A DNA stretch of 8,078 nt from Candidatus Methylomirabilota bacterium. GTDB lineage: Bacteria > Methylomirabilota > Methylomirabilia > Methylomirabilales > 2-02-FULL-66-22. The stretch lies in assembly GCA_016208645.1 (NCBI GenBank), contig JACQXP010000193.1, positions 1 to 8,078 on the forward strand, given 5' to 3'. The number at the start of each line of letters is the position of its first letter. Within the stretch, counting starts at the first letter, position 1. The notes below the pieces were generated by a model. The model saw only the letters and a program-made list of their open reading frames with translations. It was not told where the DNA came from and made no database searches. The position numbers and the translations under genes were made by a program. Positions 1 to 6,127 of this stretch are shown in pieces.

Positions 1-2454
1 GCCGGCTGGAAGCGCTTCTGGGAACAGCTCCGCTTCGTGGTCCTGGACGAGCTGCACACCTACAAGGGCATCTTCGGCTCCCACATCGCCCACGTGCTGC
101 GCCGGCTGCATCGCGTGACCGCCTTCTACGGGAGCCGGCCGCGCTTCGTCGCCTGCTCCGCCACCATCAGCAACCCGGCGGAGTTCGCCGGCAGCCTGGC
201 CCTACGCGATTTCGTCCGGGTGGACGACGACGGATCCCCGGCCCGGGGCAAGCGCTTCGTCTTCGTGAATCCGACCGGCAGCCCCTACGGCGAGGCCACC
301 GACCTGCTCCTCCACTGCATCCAGGGCGGCCTCAAGACCATCGCGTTCGCCAAGGCGCGCAAGATCGCCGAGCTGATCACCATGTGGGCCCACCAGGCCG
401 CGCCCCACCTCCAGGACCGGATCCGCGCCTACCGCGCCGGCTACCGGCCCGAGGAGCGGCGGGCCATCGAGCGGGGCCTGGTCCAGGAACGGTTGCTGGG
501 CGTGGTGTCCACGTCGGCGCTGGAGCTGGGGATCGACGTCGGGGGACTGGACGCGTGCCTGCTGGTCGGCTATCCCGGCAGCATCGCCAGCACCTGGCAG
601 CGCGGCGGCCGCGTGGGGCGCGCCGGCCAGGAGGCCCTGATCATCCTCATCGCCCTGCCCGACGCCCTGGACCAGTATTTCATGCGGCATCCCCGCGACT
701 TCTTCGCCCGCGTCCCCGAGGCGGCCGTCATTGACCCCGGCAACCGCCGGATCCTCTCGGACCACCTGGTGGCGGCCGCGGCCGAGCTGCCCCTCACGCC
801 GGCCGACCAGGCCCTGTACGGGGCCGGCTTGCCGGAGCGGATCGCCGAGCTCCAGGCCGAGCGCCGCCTGATGCAGAGCGCCGACGGGCGCGAGTGGTAC
901 GCCCGGCGGCGGAACCCGGCGCGGGAGATCAACATCCGCTCCGTCGGGGAGCCCTTCGCCATCCTGGATCCGGCCGGGAAGACCATCGGCAGCGTGGACG
1001 GCTTCCGCGCCGTCCACGAGTGCCACCCCGGCGCCGTGTACCTCCACCAGGGGCGCCAGTTCGAGGTGACCGCGCTGGACCTGGCCCAGCGGAAAGTACG
1101 GGCCCGCCCGGTGGAGGTGGACTACTACACCCAGACCACCGGCGAGAAGGAGACCGAGATCCTGCACTGCCAGGAGTTCCGCCAGGTCGGGCGGACGGTG
1201 GCGCGCCTCGGACGGCTGAAGGTGACCGAGCGGGTCACCGGCTTCGAGAAGCGGCGGATCTTCGGCCAGGACCGGATCGGCAGCTACCCGCTGGATCTGC
1301 CGCCCCACACCTTCGAGACCCAGGGGCTCTGGTTCGAGGTGCCCGAGCCGCTCCGCGATCACGTGAAGCAGGCGGCGCCCGGGGGACTGCACTTCATGGG
1401 CGGCATTCATGCGGTCGAGCATGCCATGATCGGCCTCTTCCCCCTCTTCGCCCTGTGCGACCGGGGCGACGTGGGCGGCATCTCCTACAGCTTCCACCCG
1501 CAGGTGGGGCGGCCGGCCATCTTCCTCTACGACGGCTATCCCGAGGGGATCGGCCTGGCGGAGCGGTGCTACCGGGTGCTGGAGGACCTCATGGCCCACA
1601 CGCTCCGCCTGCTCCAGGACTGCCCGTGCGAGGCCGGCTGCCCGTCCTGCATCCACTCGCCCAAGTGCGGCTCGGGCAACAAGCCGCTGGACAAGGCGGC
1701 GGCCATGCTCACCCTGCAGGGCCTCCTGGGCCTCATCGAGGTTCCGGAGGAGGTCGCGGTCGCGACCGCCGCGCGCCCGGTCCTGCCCACGGCCTCCCCC
1801 ACGGCCCACGCGCGCGGGATCGGCTCCGGCGTGTCCCCCGCGAAGGTCCCCCGCGTCCTCGTCCTCGACATCGAAACGCAGCGGAGCGCCGAGGAGGTGG
1901 GGGGCTGGGACAACTGTGACCGGATGGGCCTGGCCGTGGCCGTGACCCAAGATCTCGAGACCGGGGAGATGCGGGTCTACACCGAGGCGGACGTGGAAGA
2001 CCTGCTGGCGGACCTCACCGCCGCGGCCTGCATCATCGGCTTCAACCTGCGCCGCTTCGACTTCGGGGTCCTGCGGGGCTACCGCCACCTGGACTACACG
2101 GCGCTGCCGGCCCTGGATATCCTGGAGGAGGTCCAGGCCAGCCTGGGCTTCCGCCTGAGCCTGAACCACCTGGCGCAGGAGACCCTGGGCGCGCCCAAGC
2201 TGGCGGACGGCCTGCAGAGCCTCCGCTGGTGGAAGGCCGGCGAGGTGGACCGGATCATCGAGTACTGCAAATCGGACGTGGACCTGACGCGCCGCCTCTT
2301 TGAATTCGGGCGGATGCACGGGTACCTGCTGTACCGCGACTACCAGGGCCGGGCCGTGAGGATGCCCGTCCGCTTCGAGGAAAAAATCCTATTGTCTGGC
2401 AGAGGATTGGGATATAATCCGCTTTCCGTGGGAGGTGGTCGGGTCGGAGGCTGA
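1..2454 (+). CDS. MrfA/YprA-type DEAD/DEAH-box helicase fused to a DEDD exonuclease domain, 5' partial
   Basis: The frame is open from base 1, so the N-terminus (Walker A, Q motif) lies outside; 817 residues are visible. Numbering from base 1: motif II DELH at 16-19, followed by TYKGIFGSH as in YprA-like proteins; motif III SAT at 53-55; motif V STSALELGID at 170-179; motif VI QRGGRVGRAG at 200-209. A DUF1998-like part includes HAVEHAMIG near 470. A cysteine cluster (C541, C543, C547, C550, C556; core CPSC) matches the metal-binding site of the MrfA family, which in Bacillus subtilis repairs mitomycin C lesions with the exonuclease MrfB. After a Pro/Ala-rich linker (about 580-617) comes an RNase H-like exonuclease domain: DIET (D623, E625), N682 with F686-D687, and Y755-x3-D759. 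The inferred role is 3'-5' unwinding plus strand degradation in DNA repair. The last ~24 residues overlap a promoter and look unconserved. Family assignment is strong; substrate is inferred. Confidence 0.93.
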   Translation, partial: AGWKRFWEQLRFVVLDELHTYKGIFGSHIAHVLRRLHRVTAFYGSRPRFVACSATISNPAEFAGSLALRDFVRVDDDGSPARGKRFVFVNPTGSPYGEATDLLLHCIQGGLKTIAFAKARKIAELITMWAHQAAPHLQDRIRAYRAGYRPEERRAIERGLVQERLLGVVSTSALELGIDVGGLDACLLVGYPGSIASTWQRGGRVGRAGQEALIILIALPDALDQYFMRHPRDFFARVPEAAVIDPGNRRILSDHLVAAAAELPLTPADQALYGAGLPERIAELQAERRLMQSADGREWYARRRNPAREINIRSVGEPFAILDPAGKTIGSVDGFRAVHECHPGAVYLHQGRQFEVTALDLAQRKVRARPVEVDYYTQTTGEKETEILHCQEFRQVGRTVARLGRLKVTERVTGFEKRRIFGQDRIGSYPLDLPPHTFETQGLWFEVPEPLRDHVKQAAPGGLHFMGGIHAVEHAMIGLFPLFALCDRGDVGGISYSFHPQVGRPAIFLYDGYPEGIGLAERCYRVLEDLMAHTLRLLQDCPCEAGCPSCIHSPKCGSGNKPLDKAAAMLTLQGLLGLIEVPEEVAVATAARPVLPTASPTAHARGIGSGVSPAKVPRVLVLDIETQRSAEEVGGWDNCDRMGLAVAVTQDLETGEMRVYTEADVEDLLADLTAAACIIGFNLRRFDFGVLRGYRHLDYTALPALDILEEVQASLGFRLSLNHLAQETLGAPKLADGLQSLRWWKAGEVDRIIEYCKSDVDLTRRLFEFGRMHGYLLYRDYQGRAVRMPVRFEEKILLSGRGLGYNPLSVGGGRVGG
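2392..2418 (+). promoter_or_regulatory. Sigma70-like promoter inside the 3' end of the helicase gene
   Basis: A perfect -10 hexamer TATAAT lies at 2413-2418. A -35-like TTGTCT (4 of 6 matches to TTGACA) lies at 2392-2397, with a short 15-base spacer. The box sits in an AT-rich island (from the A-run at 2381) that stands out in very GC-rich DNA. Transcription would start near 2425, giving a leader of about 75 bases before the methyltransferase ATG at 2500. The position suggests that the methyltransferase, and perhaps moeA, is transcribed independently of the helicase. The non-ideal spacer lowers certainty. Confidence 0.6.
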
Positions 2455-2479
2455 AGAAAGGGCAGGATTCACCCAGGGG

Positions 2480-2486
2480 AAGGAGG
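2480..2486 (+). promoter_or_regulatory. Shine-Dalgarno site of the methyltransferase gene
   Basis: AAGGAGG is a near-perfect complement to the 16S rRNA tail. It lies 13 bases before the ATG at 2500, somewhat longer than usual, but no nearer start codon is in frame. It supports 2500 as the start. Confidence 0.65.
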
Positions 2487-2499
2487 CGATCCGCGCGCA

Positions 2500-3117
2500 A
2501 TGGATTACCGGACGATCAAGCGAGCCTACGCCATCCTGTCGCCGGTGTACGACTTCCTGTTTGATAAGATCTTTCATCCCGGTCGAGTGGCGGCCATCAA
2601 TCTTCTGGAGATCAACCCGGGCGACCACGTGCTGGAAGTCGGCGTCGGAACGGGGCTGAACCTGCCCCTGTACCCAGGCCACTGCAAGGTGACGGGCATC
2701 GACATTTCCGAGGAGATGCTCCGGAAGGCCAGGGAGCGCGTCCAGGCGCTGGGGCTCAGCCACGTGTCCCTGGGGGTGATGGACGGTTCCAACCTCGAGT
2801 TTCCCAACGACAGCTTCGACCACGTCGTGGCGACGTACGTGATCAGCGCGGTGCCGGACCCGGTGAAGACCCTCATGGAGATGCGCCGCGTGTGCAAACC
2901 CAGCGGGCACCTGGTGATCCTGAATCACTTCAAGAGCGAGAACCCGGTCATCGGCGCCGTGGAGGAGATGCTGGCCCCGGTCTGCACCCGGATCGGGTTC
3001 AAGACCGACCTGAAGCTGAAGCCGCTCCTGGAGCGGGTGTCCCTGGCCCCGGAGCAGCTCTACCGGGTCAATCTGATGAACGGCTGGCGGCTGGTCCGCT
3101 GCATCAATCCTCAGTAG
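2500..3117 (+). CDS. Class I SAM-dependent methyltransferase, PmtA/UbiE-like (probable phosphatidylethanolamine N-methyltransferase)
   Basis: A 205-residue cytosolic or membrane-associated methyltransferase. The SAM-binding motif I VLEVGVGTGLNLPLYP is at 44-59, the acidic end of strand 2 (GIDIS) at 66-70, motif II FDHVVATYVISAVPD at 106-120, and the post-motif CKPSGHLVILNH at 132-143. The N-terminus (AYAILSPVYDFLFDKIFHPGR) resembles Rhodobacter-type PmtA, which methylates phosphatidylethanolamine stepwise towards phosphatidylcholine; the length also fits (about 200-220). UbiE-like quinone methyltransferases share the motifs, so the lipid substrate is inferred. The start is set by AAGGAGG at 2480-2486. 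The gene follows the helicase after 45 bases and has its own candidate promoter; moeA begins 77 bases downstream. There is no signal peptide or membrane helix. Confidence 0.88.
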   Translation: MDYRTIKRAYAILSPVYDFLFDKIFHPGRVAAINLLEINPGDHVLEVGVGTGLNLPLYPGHCKVTGIDISEEMLRKARERVQALGLSHVSLGVMDGSNLEFPNDSFDHVVATYVISAVPDPVKTLMEMRRVCKPSGHLVILNHFKSENPVIGAVEEMLAPVCTRIGFKTDLKLKPLLERVSLAPEQLYRVNLMNGWRLVRCINPQ

Positions 3118-3162
3118 CCGGCCGAGCCCGCCCGGCGGAACCCCGACGGGAAGTCCCGACCT

Positions 3163-3188
3163 GGCCCCGGGCGCATGTGCCCGGGGCC
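3163..3188 (+). promoter_or_regulatory. Perfect 10-bp GC hairpin immediately upstream of moeA
   Basis: The left arm GGCCCCGGGC (3163-3172) and right arm GCCCGGGGCC (3179-3188) are exact reverse complements with a six-base loop. The stem ends 6 bases before the moeA ATG at 3195, where a Shine-Dalgarno site would normally be, and no such site is visible. No U-tract follows, so it is not a typical intrinsic terminator. It may attenuate readthrough from the methyltransferase gene or limit moeA translation; neither role is shown by the sequence alone. Confidence 0.55.
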
Positions 3189-3194
3189 GTTGCC

Positions 3195-4421
3195 ATGGCC
3201 ATGAAGCCCATGAAGGCCTTCATCTCCCTGCAGGATGGGATGCGCATCCTGCTGGACTGCGTGGCGCCCATCACTCGCCGGGAACAGGTCGGCCTGCTGG
3301 AGGCCACGGGTCGGGTCCTGGCCGAGCCCATCCTGGCGAGCATGTCCGTCCCCCCGTTCCCGCGGGCGGCCATGGACGGTTACGCCGTGATCGCCGAGGA
3401 CACCTTCGGGGCGGGGAACTTCACCCCGGTCCGGCTCCAGTTGGTCGAGGTGATCCACGCCGCCGAAATCGCAGAGCGCGAGGTCACCCGGGGGACCTGC
3501 ATCCAGGTGGCCACGGGCTCGCCCATCCCCAAGGGGGCGGATGCGGTGGTCCAGGTCGAGGACACGGAGCTGGAGGGCGATCCGGCCCAGGCCGAGAAGG
3601 TGAAGATCTACAAGCCGGTCTATCCCCGCCAGAACGTCTCGCCCCAGGGCGAGGACATCCAGGCCGGGCGGGAGGTCCTGCCGGCCGGGACCCGCCTCGA
3701 CCCCAGCAAGATCGGCGTCCTGGCGGCCCTGGGCATCGCCCAGGTCCCCGTCCTCGCCAGGCCCAGCGTGGCGGTGATCCCCTCGGGAAACGAGATCGTG
3801 ACGCCCGGCGATCCCCTGGAGCCGGGGAAGATCTACGACATCAACTCCTACACGCTGGCCGCCCTGATCCGGGAGACGGGGGGCATCCCGCTCCTCTTCC
3901 CCATTATGAAGGACACGCTGGAGGACGTGCGCCGCACCCTCTGCGAGGCGCTGGCCTGCGACCTGACCGTCCTCTCCGGCGGGAGCTCTGTGGGCGAGCG
4001 GGACGTGATGCTGGAGGCGGTGGAGAGCCTGGGCGAGGTGAAGTTCCACGGCATCGCGGTGAAACCAGGGAAGCCGACCCTGTGCGGCGTCATCCAGGGG
4101 AAGCTGGTCCTGGGGATGCCCGGCTACCCCACCTCCTGCCTCACCAACGGGTACGGCCTCCTGGTCCCGGTCCTGCGGAGGCTGGCGCGCCTCGCCGAGC
4201 CGCCGACGAGCGGCATCCAGCTCCCCATGTCGCGCCGCTACACCTCCACCATCGGGCGGCACCAGTACCTGCCCGTGCGGGTCGAAGGGGGCGAGGTGGT
4301 CCCGGCCTTCAAGGAATCGGGGGCCATCACCTCCATGGCCGACGCCGAGGGCTACATCGAGATCCCGGCCAACGTGGACCTGGTGGAGAAGGGCGAGCCG
4401 GTCCTGGTGAAGTTCTTCTAA
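3195..4421 (+). CDS. moeA: Molybdopterin molybdenumtransferase MoeA
   Basis: MoeA inserts molybdate into adenylated molybdopterin (made by MogA/MoaB) to form active molybdenum cofactor in the cytoplasm. With the ATG at 3195 it has 408 residues, the usual length. Visible motifs: PRAAMDGYAV (57-65), ATGSPIPKGADAVVQVEDT (106-124), SPQGEDI (149-155), PSGNEIVTPGD (196-206), YDINS (214-218), LSGGSSVGERD (260-270, molybdopterin-binding fold), AVKPGKP (288-294) and GMPGYPTSCLTN (307-318), then the C-terminal domain IV ending EPVLVKFF. The PGYPTSC form is more like archaeal and second-type bacterial MoeA than the E. coli PGNPVS form. The frame is open far upstream, but that stretch is the out-of-frame methyltransferase gene. 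ATGs at 3201 and 3210 are alternative starts, and none has a clear Shine-Dalgarno. No other cofactor gene is in the window. Confidence 0.95.
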   Translation: MAMKPMKAFISLQDGMRILLDCVAPITRREQVGLLEATGRVLAEPILASMSVPPFPRAAMDGYAVIAEDTFGAGNFTPVRLQLVEVIHAAEIAEREVTRGTCIQVATGSPIPKGADAVVQVEDTELEGDPAQAEKVKIYKPVYPRQNVSPQGEDIQAGREVLPAGTRLDPSKIGVLAALGIAQVPVLARPSVAVIPSGNEIVTPGDPLEPGKIYDINSYTLAALIRETGGIPLLFPIMKDTLEDVRRTLCEALACDLTVLSGGSSVGERDVMLEAVESLGEVKFHGIAVKPGKPTLCGVIQGKLVLGMPGYPTSCLTNGYGLLVPVLRRLARLAEPPTSGIQLPMSRRYTSTIGRHQYLPVRVEGGEVVPAFKESGAITSMADAEGYIEIPANVDLVEKGEPVLVKFF

Positions 4422-4468
4422 ACTGCTCTCCATCGGGAACAGTGCGGAGTGAGGCCGAGGCGATGGCG

Positions 4469-4492
4469 TGAGGAGTCGCCTGAGGAGTCGAA
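4469..4492 (+). repeat. Tandem duplication of a Shine-Dalgarno-bearing 12-mer before the bifunctional nuclease gene
   Basis: TGAGGAGTCG occurs at 4469-4478 and again at 4481-4490, a 12-base period (units end CC and AA). The second copy puts GAGGAG at 4482-4487, 7 bases before the ATG at 4495, an ideal spacing that selects this start over the in-frame GTG at 4468. The first copy gives an extra upstream ribosome-binding sequence. Confidence 0.6.
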
Positions 4493-4494
4493 AG

Positions 4495-5001
4495 ATGCAT
4501 CGCGCGGGGCACGTCCTGGCGCTGGCACTGCTCGCAAGCCTTCTGGTTTCCTCCACGCCGGGATGGGCGGCCGAGCCGGGGGCGGGGGGCGGGACCCTCT
4601 ACGAGATGGAGGTGATGGGCGTCGCCCCCGATCCGGCCTCCGGCCAGCCGCTCGTTTATCTCCGGGGCAAGCAGGACAAGCGCGAGCTGTCCATGTTCAT
4701 CGGGCCGTTCGAGGCCCAGGGGATCATCCTCCCGCTCCAGGGAATGCGTCTGCCCCGGCCCTACACCCACGACCTGATGCTGGAGACGATCCACCGGCTC
4801 AAGGCCAAGGTCAAGCGCGTGATCATCACGGAGATGCGCGACAACACCTTCTTCGCCAATCTGATCCTGGACGCCCAGGGGCAGGAGGTGATTCTCGACT
4901 CGCGCCCCAGCGACGCCATCGCCCTCGCGCTCCGCGAGAACGTGCCCATCCTGGCGACGGAGAAGGCCTTCGTCCGGCCGCCGCGGGATGGCCGGCCATG
5001 A
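4495..5001 (+). CDS. Bifunctional nuclease (DUF151/BFN) family protein with signal peptide
   Basis: 168 residues. An N-terminal signal peptide is evident: His/Arg n-region (MHRAGH), hydrophobic core LALALLASLLV (8-18), and a likely cleavage after A25 (G23-W24-A25). The mature part is almost entirely one DUF151 domain: SMFIGPFEAQGI (66-77), RPYTHDLMLETIHRL (88-102) and the signature LDSRPSDAIALALRENVPI (134-152). Plant and bacterial members have been described as having RNase and DNase activity; the catalytic residues are not well defined, so nuclease activity here is inferred. Export is unusual for a nuclease and may point to another role. The start at 4495 is chosen from GAGGAG 7 bases upstream. 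Its TGA overlaps the ATG of the TPR gene (ATGA, 4998-5001), indicating coupled translation. Confidence 0.88.
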   Translation: MHRAGHVLALALLASLLVSSTPGWAAEPGAGGGTLYEMEVMGVAPDPASGQPLVYLRGKQDKRELSMFIGPFEAQGIILPLQGMRLPRPYTHDLMLETIHRLKAKVKRVIITEMRDNTFFANLILDAQGQEVILDSRPSDAIALALRENVPILATEKAFVRPPRDGRP

Positions 5002-5942
5002 CGGCCGCAGCGATCGTCCTGGCCGCGCTCCTGGCCGCCGCGACGGCCGCGGCGGCGGCCGATTCGCCGGCGTCGCCGACGGCACCGGTTCCGCCGTCAA
5101 CCACGGCGCCGGCGCCGGATCCCCGCACGCAGGAGGCGCTCCAGCGCTATAACGCGGGAGTCGGCGCGCTCCAGCGGCGGGACCTGGAATACGCCCTCTA
5201 CCAGTTCCGCCAGGCGATCCGGCTGAACCCCGCCCTCACCGAGGCCCACCATAACCTGGGGATCACGCTCCTCGAACTCCGCCAGCCCGCGCAGGCGGTC
5301 GAGGCGTTCACGCGCGCCCTGGAGCTTTCGCCGGAGCACCTGGAGGCGCGCCTGGGTCTCGGCCTGGCCTATCGGGCCGGCGGCGACCTCCCGCGCGCCA
5401 TCGCCGAGTTGACCCGGGTCCTCCCCAAGAAGCCGGACGATCCCCAGCTCCACGTGGCCCTGGGCGACCTGTACCGGAAAGCCAAGCAGCCCCAGGTCGC
5501 CGCGACCCATTTCCGTGAGGCGGTCCGCCTGGCCCCCGGAGACGCTTCGATCCGCTTCCAGTTGGGGTTGGCCCATGCCGACGCCGGCCAGACCGATGAG
5601 GCCATCGAGGCGTTTCGCGAGGCCATCGGTCTGCGCCCCGACGATGCCGACGCCTACTACAACCTGGGCGTGATGGTGGGGGACAAGATCCGGGCCCTGG
5701 TGGATGAGAAGGTGGCGACCTACCGCAGGGCCGTGGAGCTTCGCCCGACCCAGGCGGATGCCCATTATCACCTGGGCGTGGCCTACGTCCAGAAGGCCCA
5801 GCTCAGCCGCGTGGAGGAGAAGCGCGCCCTGCTCCAGCTCGCCCTGGAGGAATTCCGGCTGTTCCAGCAGTCCGCCCCGCAGGATCCGAAAGCGGCGGCG
5901 GCCACCCATAACATCCAGGTGCTCGAGCCCCAGGTGAAATGA
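4998..5942 (+). CDS. TPR-repeat protein with N-terminal signal sequence
   Basis: 314 residues. The N-terminus TAAAIVLAALLAAATAAAAA is a strongly hydrophobic Ala-rich segment with possible cleavage near 21. It lacks a basic n-region, so it could instead act as an anchor. A Pro/Ser/Thr/Ala linker (22-42) leads to about seven TPR units at roughly 46-79, 80-113, 114-147, 148-181, 182-215, 216-253 and 254-295, with typical patterns such as AHHNLGITLLELRQPAQAVEAF, AYYNLGVMV and AHYHLGVAY. The sixth unit carries a short insertion (DKIRALVDEKVA). TPR solenoids bind proteins, and the likely site is the periplasm or envelope. There is no catalytic motif. It starts in ATGA overlap with the preceding gene and ends in ATGA overlap with a small membrane-protein gene. 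The frame is open further upstream, but that stretch is the out-of-frame nuclease gene. Confidence 0.88.
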   Translation: MTAAAIVLAALLAAATAAAAADSPASPTAPVPPSTTAPAPDPRTQEALQRYNAGVGALQRRDLEYALYQFRQAIRLNPALTEAHHNLGITLLELRQPAQAVEAFTRALELSPEHLEARLGLGLAYRAGGDLPRAIAELTRVLPKKPDDPQLHVALGDLYRKAKQPQVAATHFREAVRLAPGDASIRFQLGLAHADAGQTDEAIEAFREAIGLRPDDADAYYNLGVMVGDKIRALVDEKVATYRRAVELRPTQADAHYHLGVAYVQKAQLSRVEEKRALLQLALEEFRLFQQSAPQDPKAAAATHNIQVLEPQVK

Positions 5943-6088
5943 CGGAGCCGGAAGCCGGTCCGGACGCCCAGCCGGAGGTCCCCCGGGCAGCGCCCTCGCG
6001 GGTCACCGCGGTCCGGCACCTGGTCCTGGGATTCGCCCTGCTGGTCACGATCCTGTTCACCGCCGCGCTGTGCAGTTTGCCCCGCTGA
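5939..6088 (+). CDS. Small single-span membrane protein, 49 residues
   Basis: This short frame begins at an ATG that overlaps the TPR stop codon (ATGA, 5939-5942), the same coupling used at two other junctions of this operon. The product has an acidic, Pro/Ala-rich N-terminus (TEPEAGPDAQPEVPRAAPS), basic residues R21, R26 and H27, then a hydrophobic helix LVLGFALLVTILFTAALC at about 28-45, and ends SLPR. By the positive-inside rule the N-terminus would be cytoplasmic. The frame fills most of the gap between the TPR gene and the NTPase gene and keeps a GC-rich third position. I recognise no family. It may partner the TPR protein at the membrane (inferred). The NTPase gene lies 39 bases on in the same frame with only this TGA between, so readthrough would add a membrane anchor to it. 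Confidence 0.6.
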   Translation: MTEPEAGPDAQPEVPRAAPSRVTAVRHLVLGFALLVTILFTAALCSLPR

Positions 6089-6127
6089 CGGGCCACCACG
6101 CGAAGACCGGGGCTGAATGTCACACCC

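Noticed and set aside
202..2319. 705-codon open frame on the minus strand
   Set aside because: It is antisense to the helicase with its clear motifs. Long antisense frames are common in high-GC genes, and the translation is His/Gln/Arg/Gly-rich with no domain.
2435..2659. 74-codon frame across the helicase-methyltransferase junction
   Set aside because: It overlaps the start of the methyltransferase out of frame and has no Shine-Dalgarno. I kept only the idea of a frameshifted helicase tail, as a question.
2892..3194. N-terminal extension of the MoeA frame
   Set aside because: It overlaps the methyltransferase in another frame and encodes Arg/Pro-rich sequence. MoeA homology begins near 3195-3210.
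3118..3194. Molybdenum cofactor riboswitch before moeA
   Set aside because: The gap is only 77 bases with one simple hairpin, whereas that riboswitch is larger with several conserved helices.
3111..4556. 481-codon open frame on the minus strand
   Set aside because: It is antisense to moeA, which has complete family motifs; the translation has shadow-like composition.
4449..4997. N-terminal extension of the TPR frame
   Set aside because: It overlaps the bifunctional nuclease gene out of frame. The signal-like segment begins at ATG 4998, and the ATGA overlap fits a real start.
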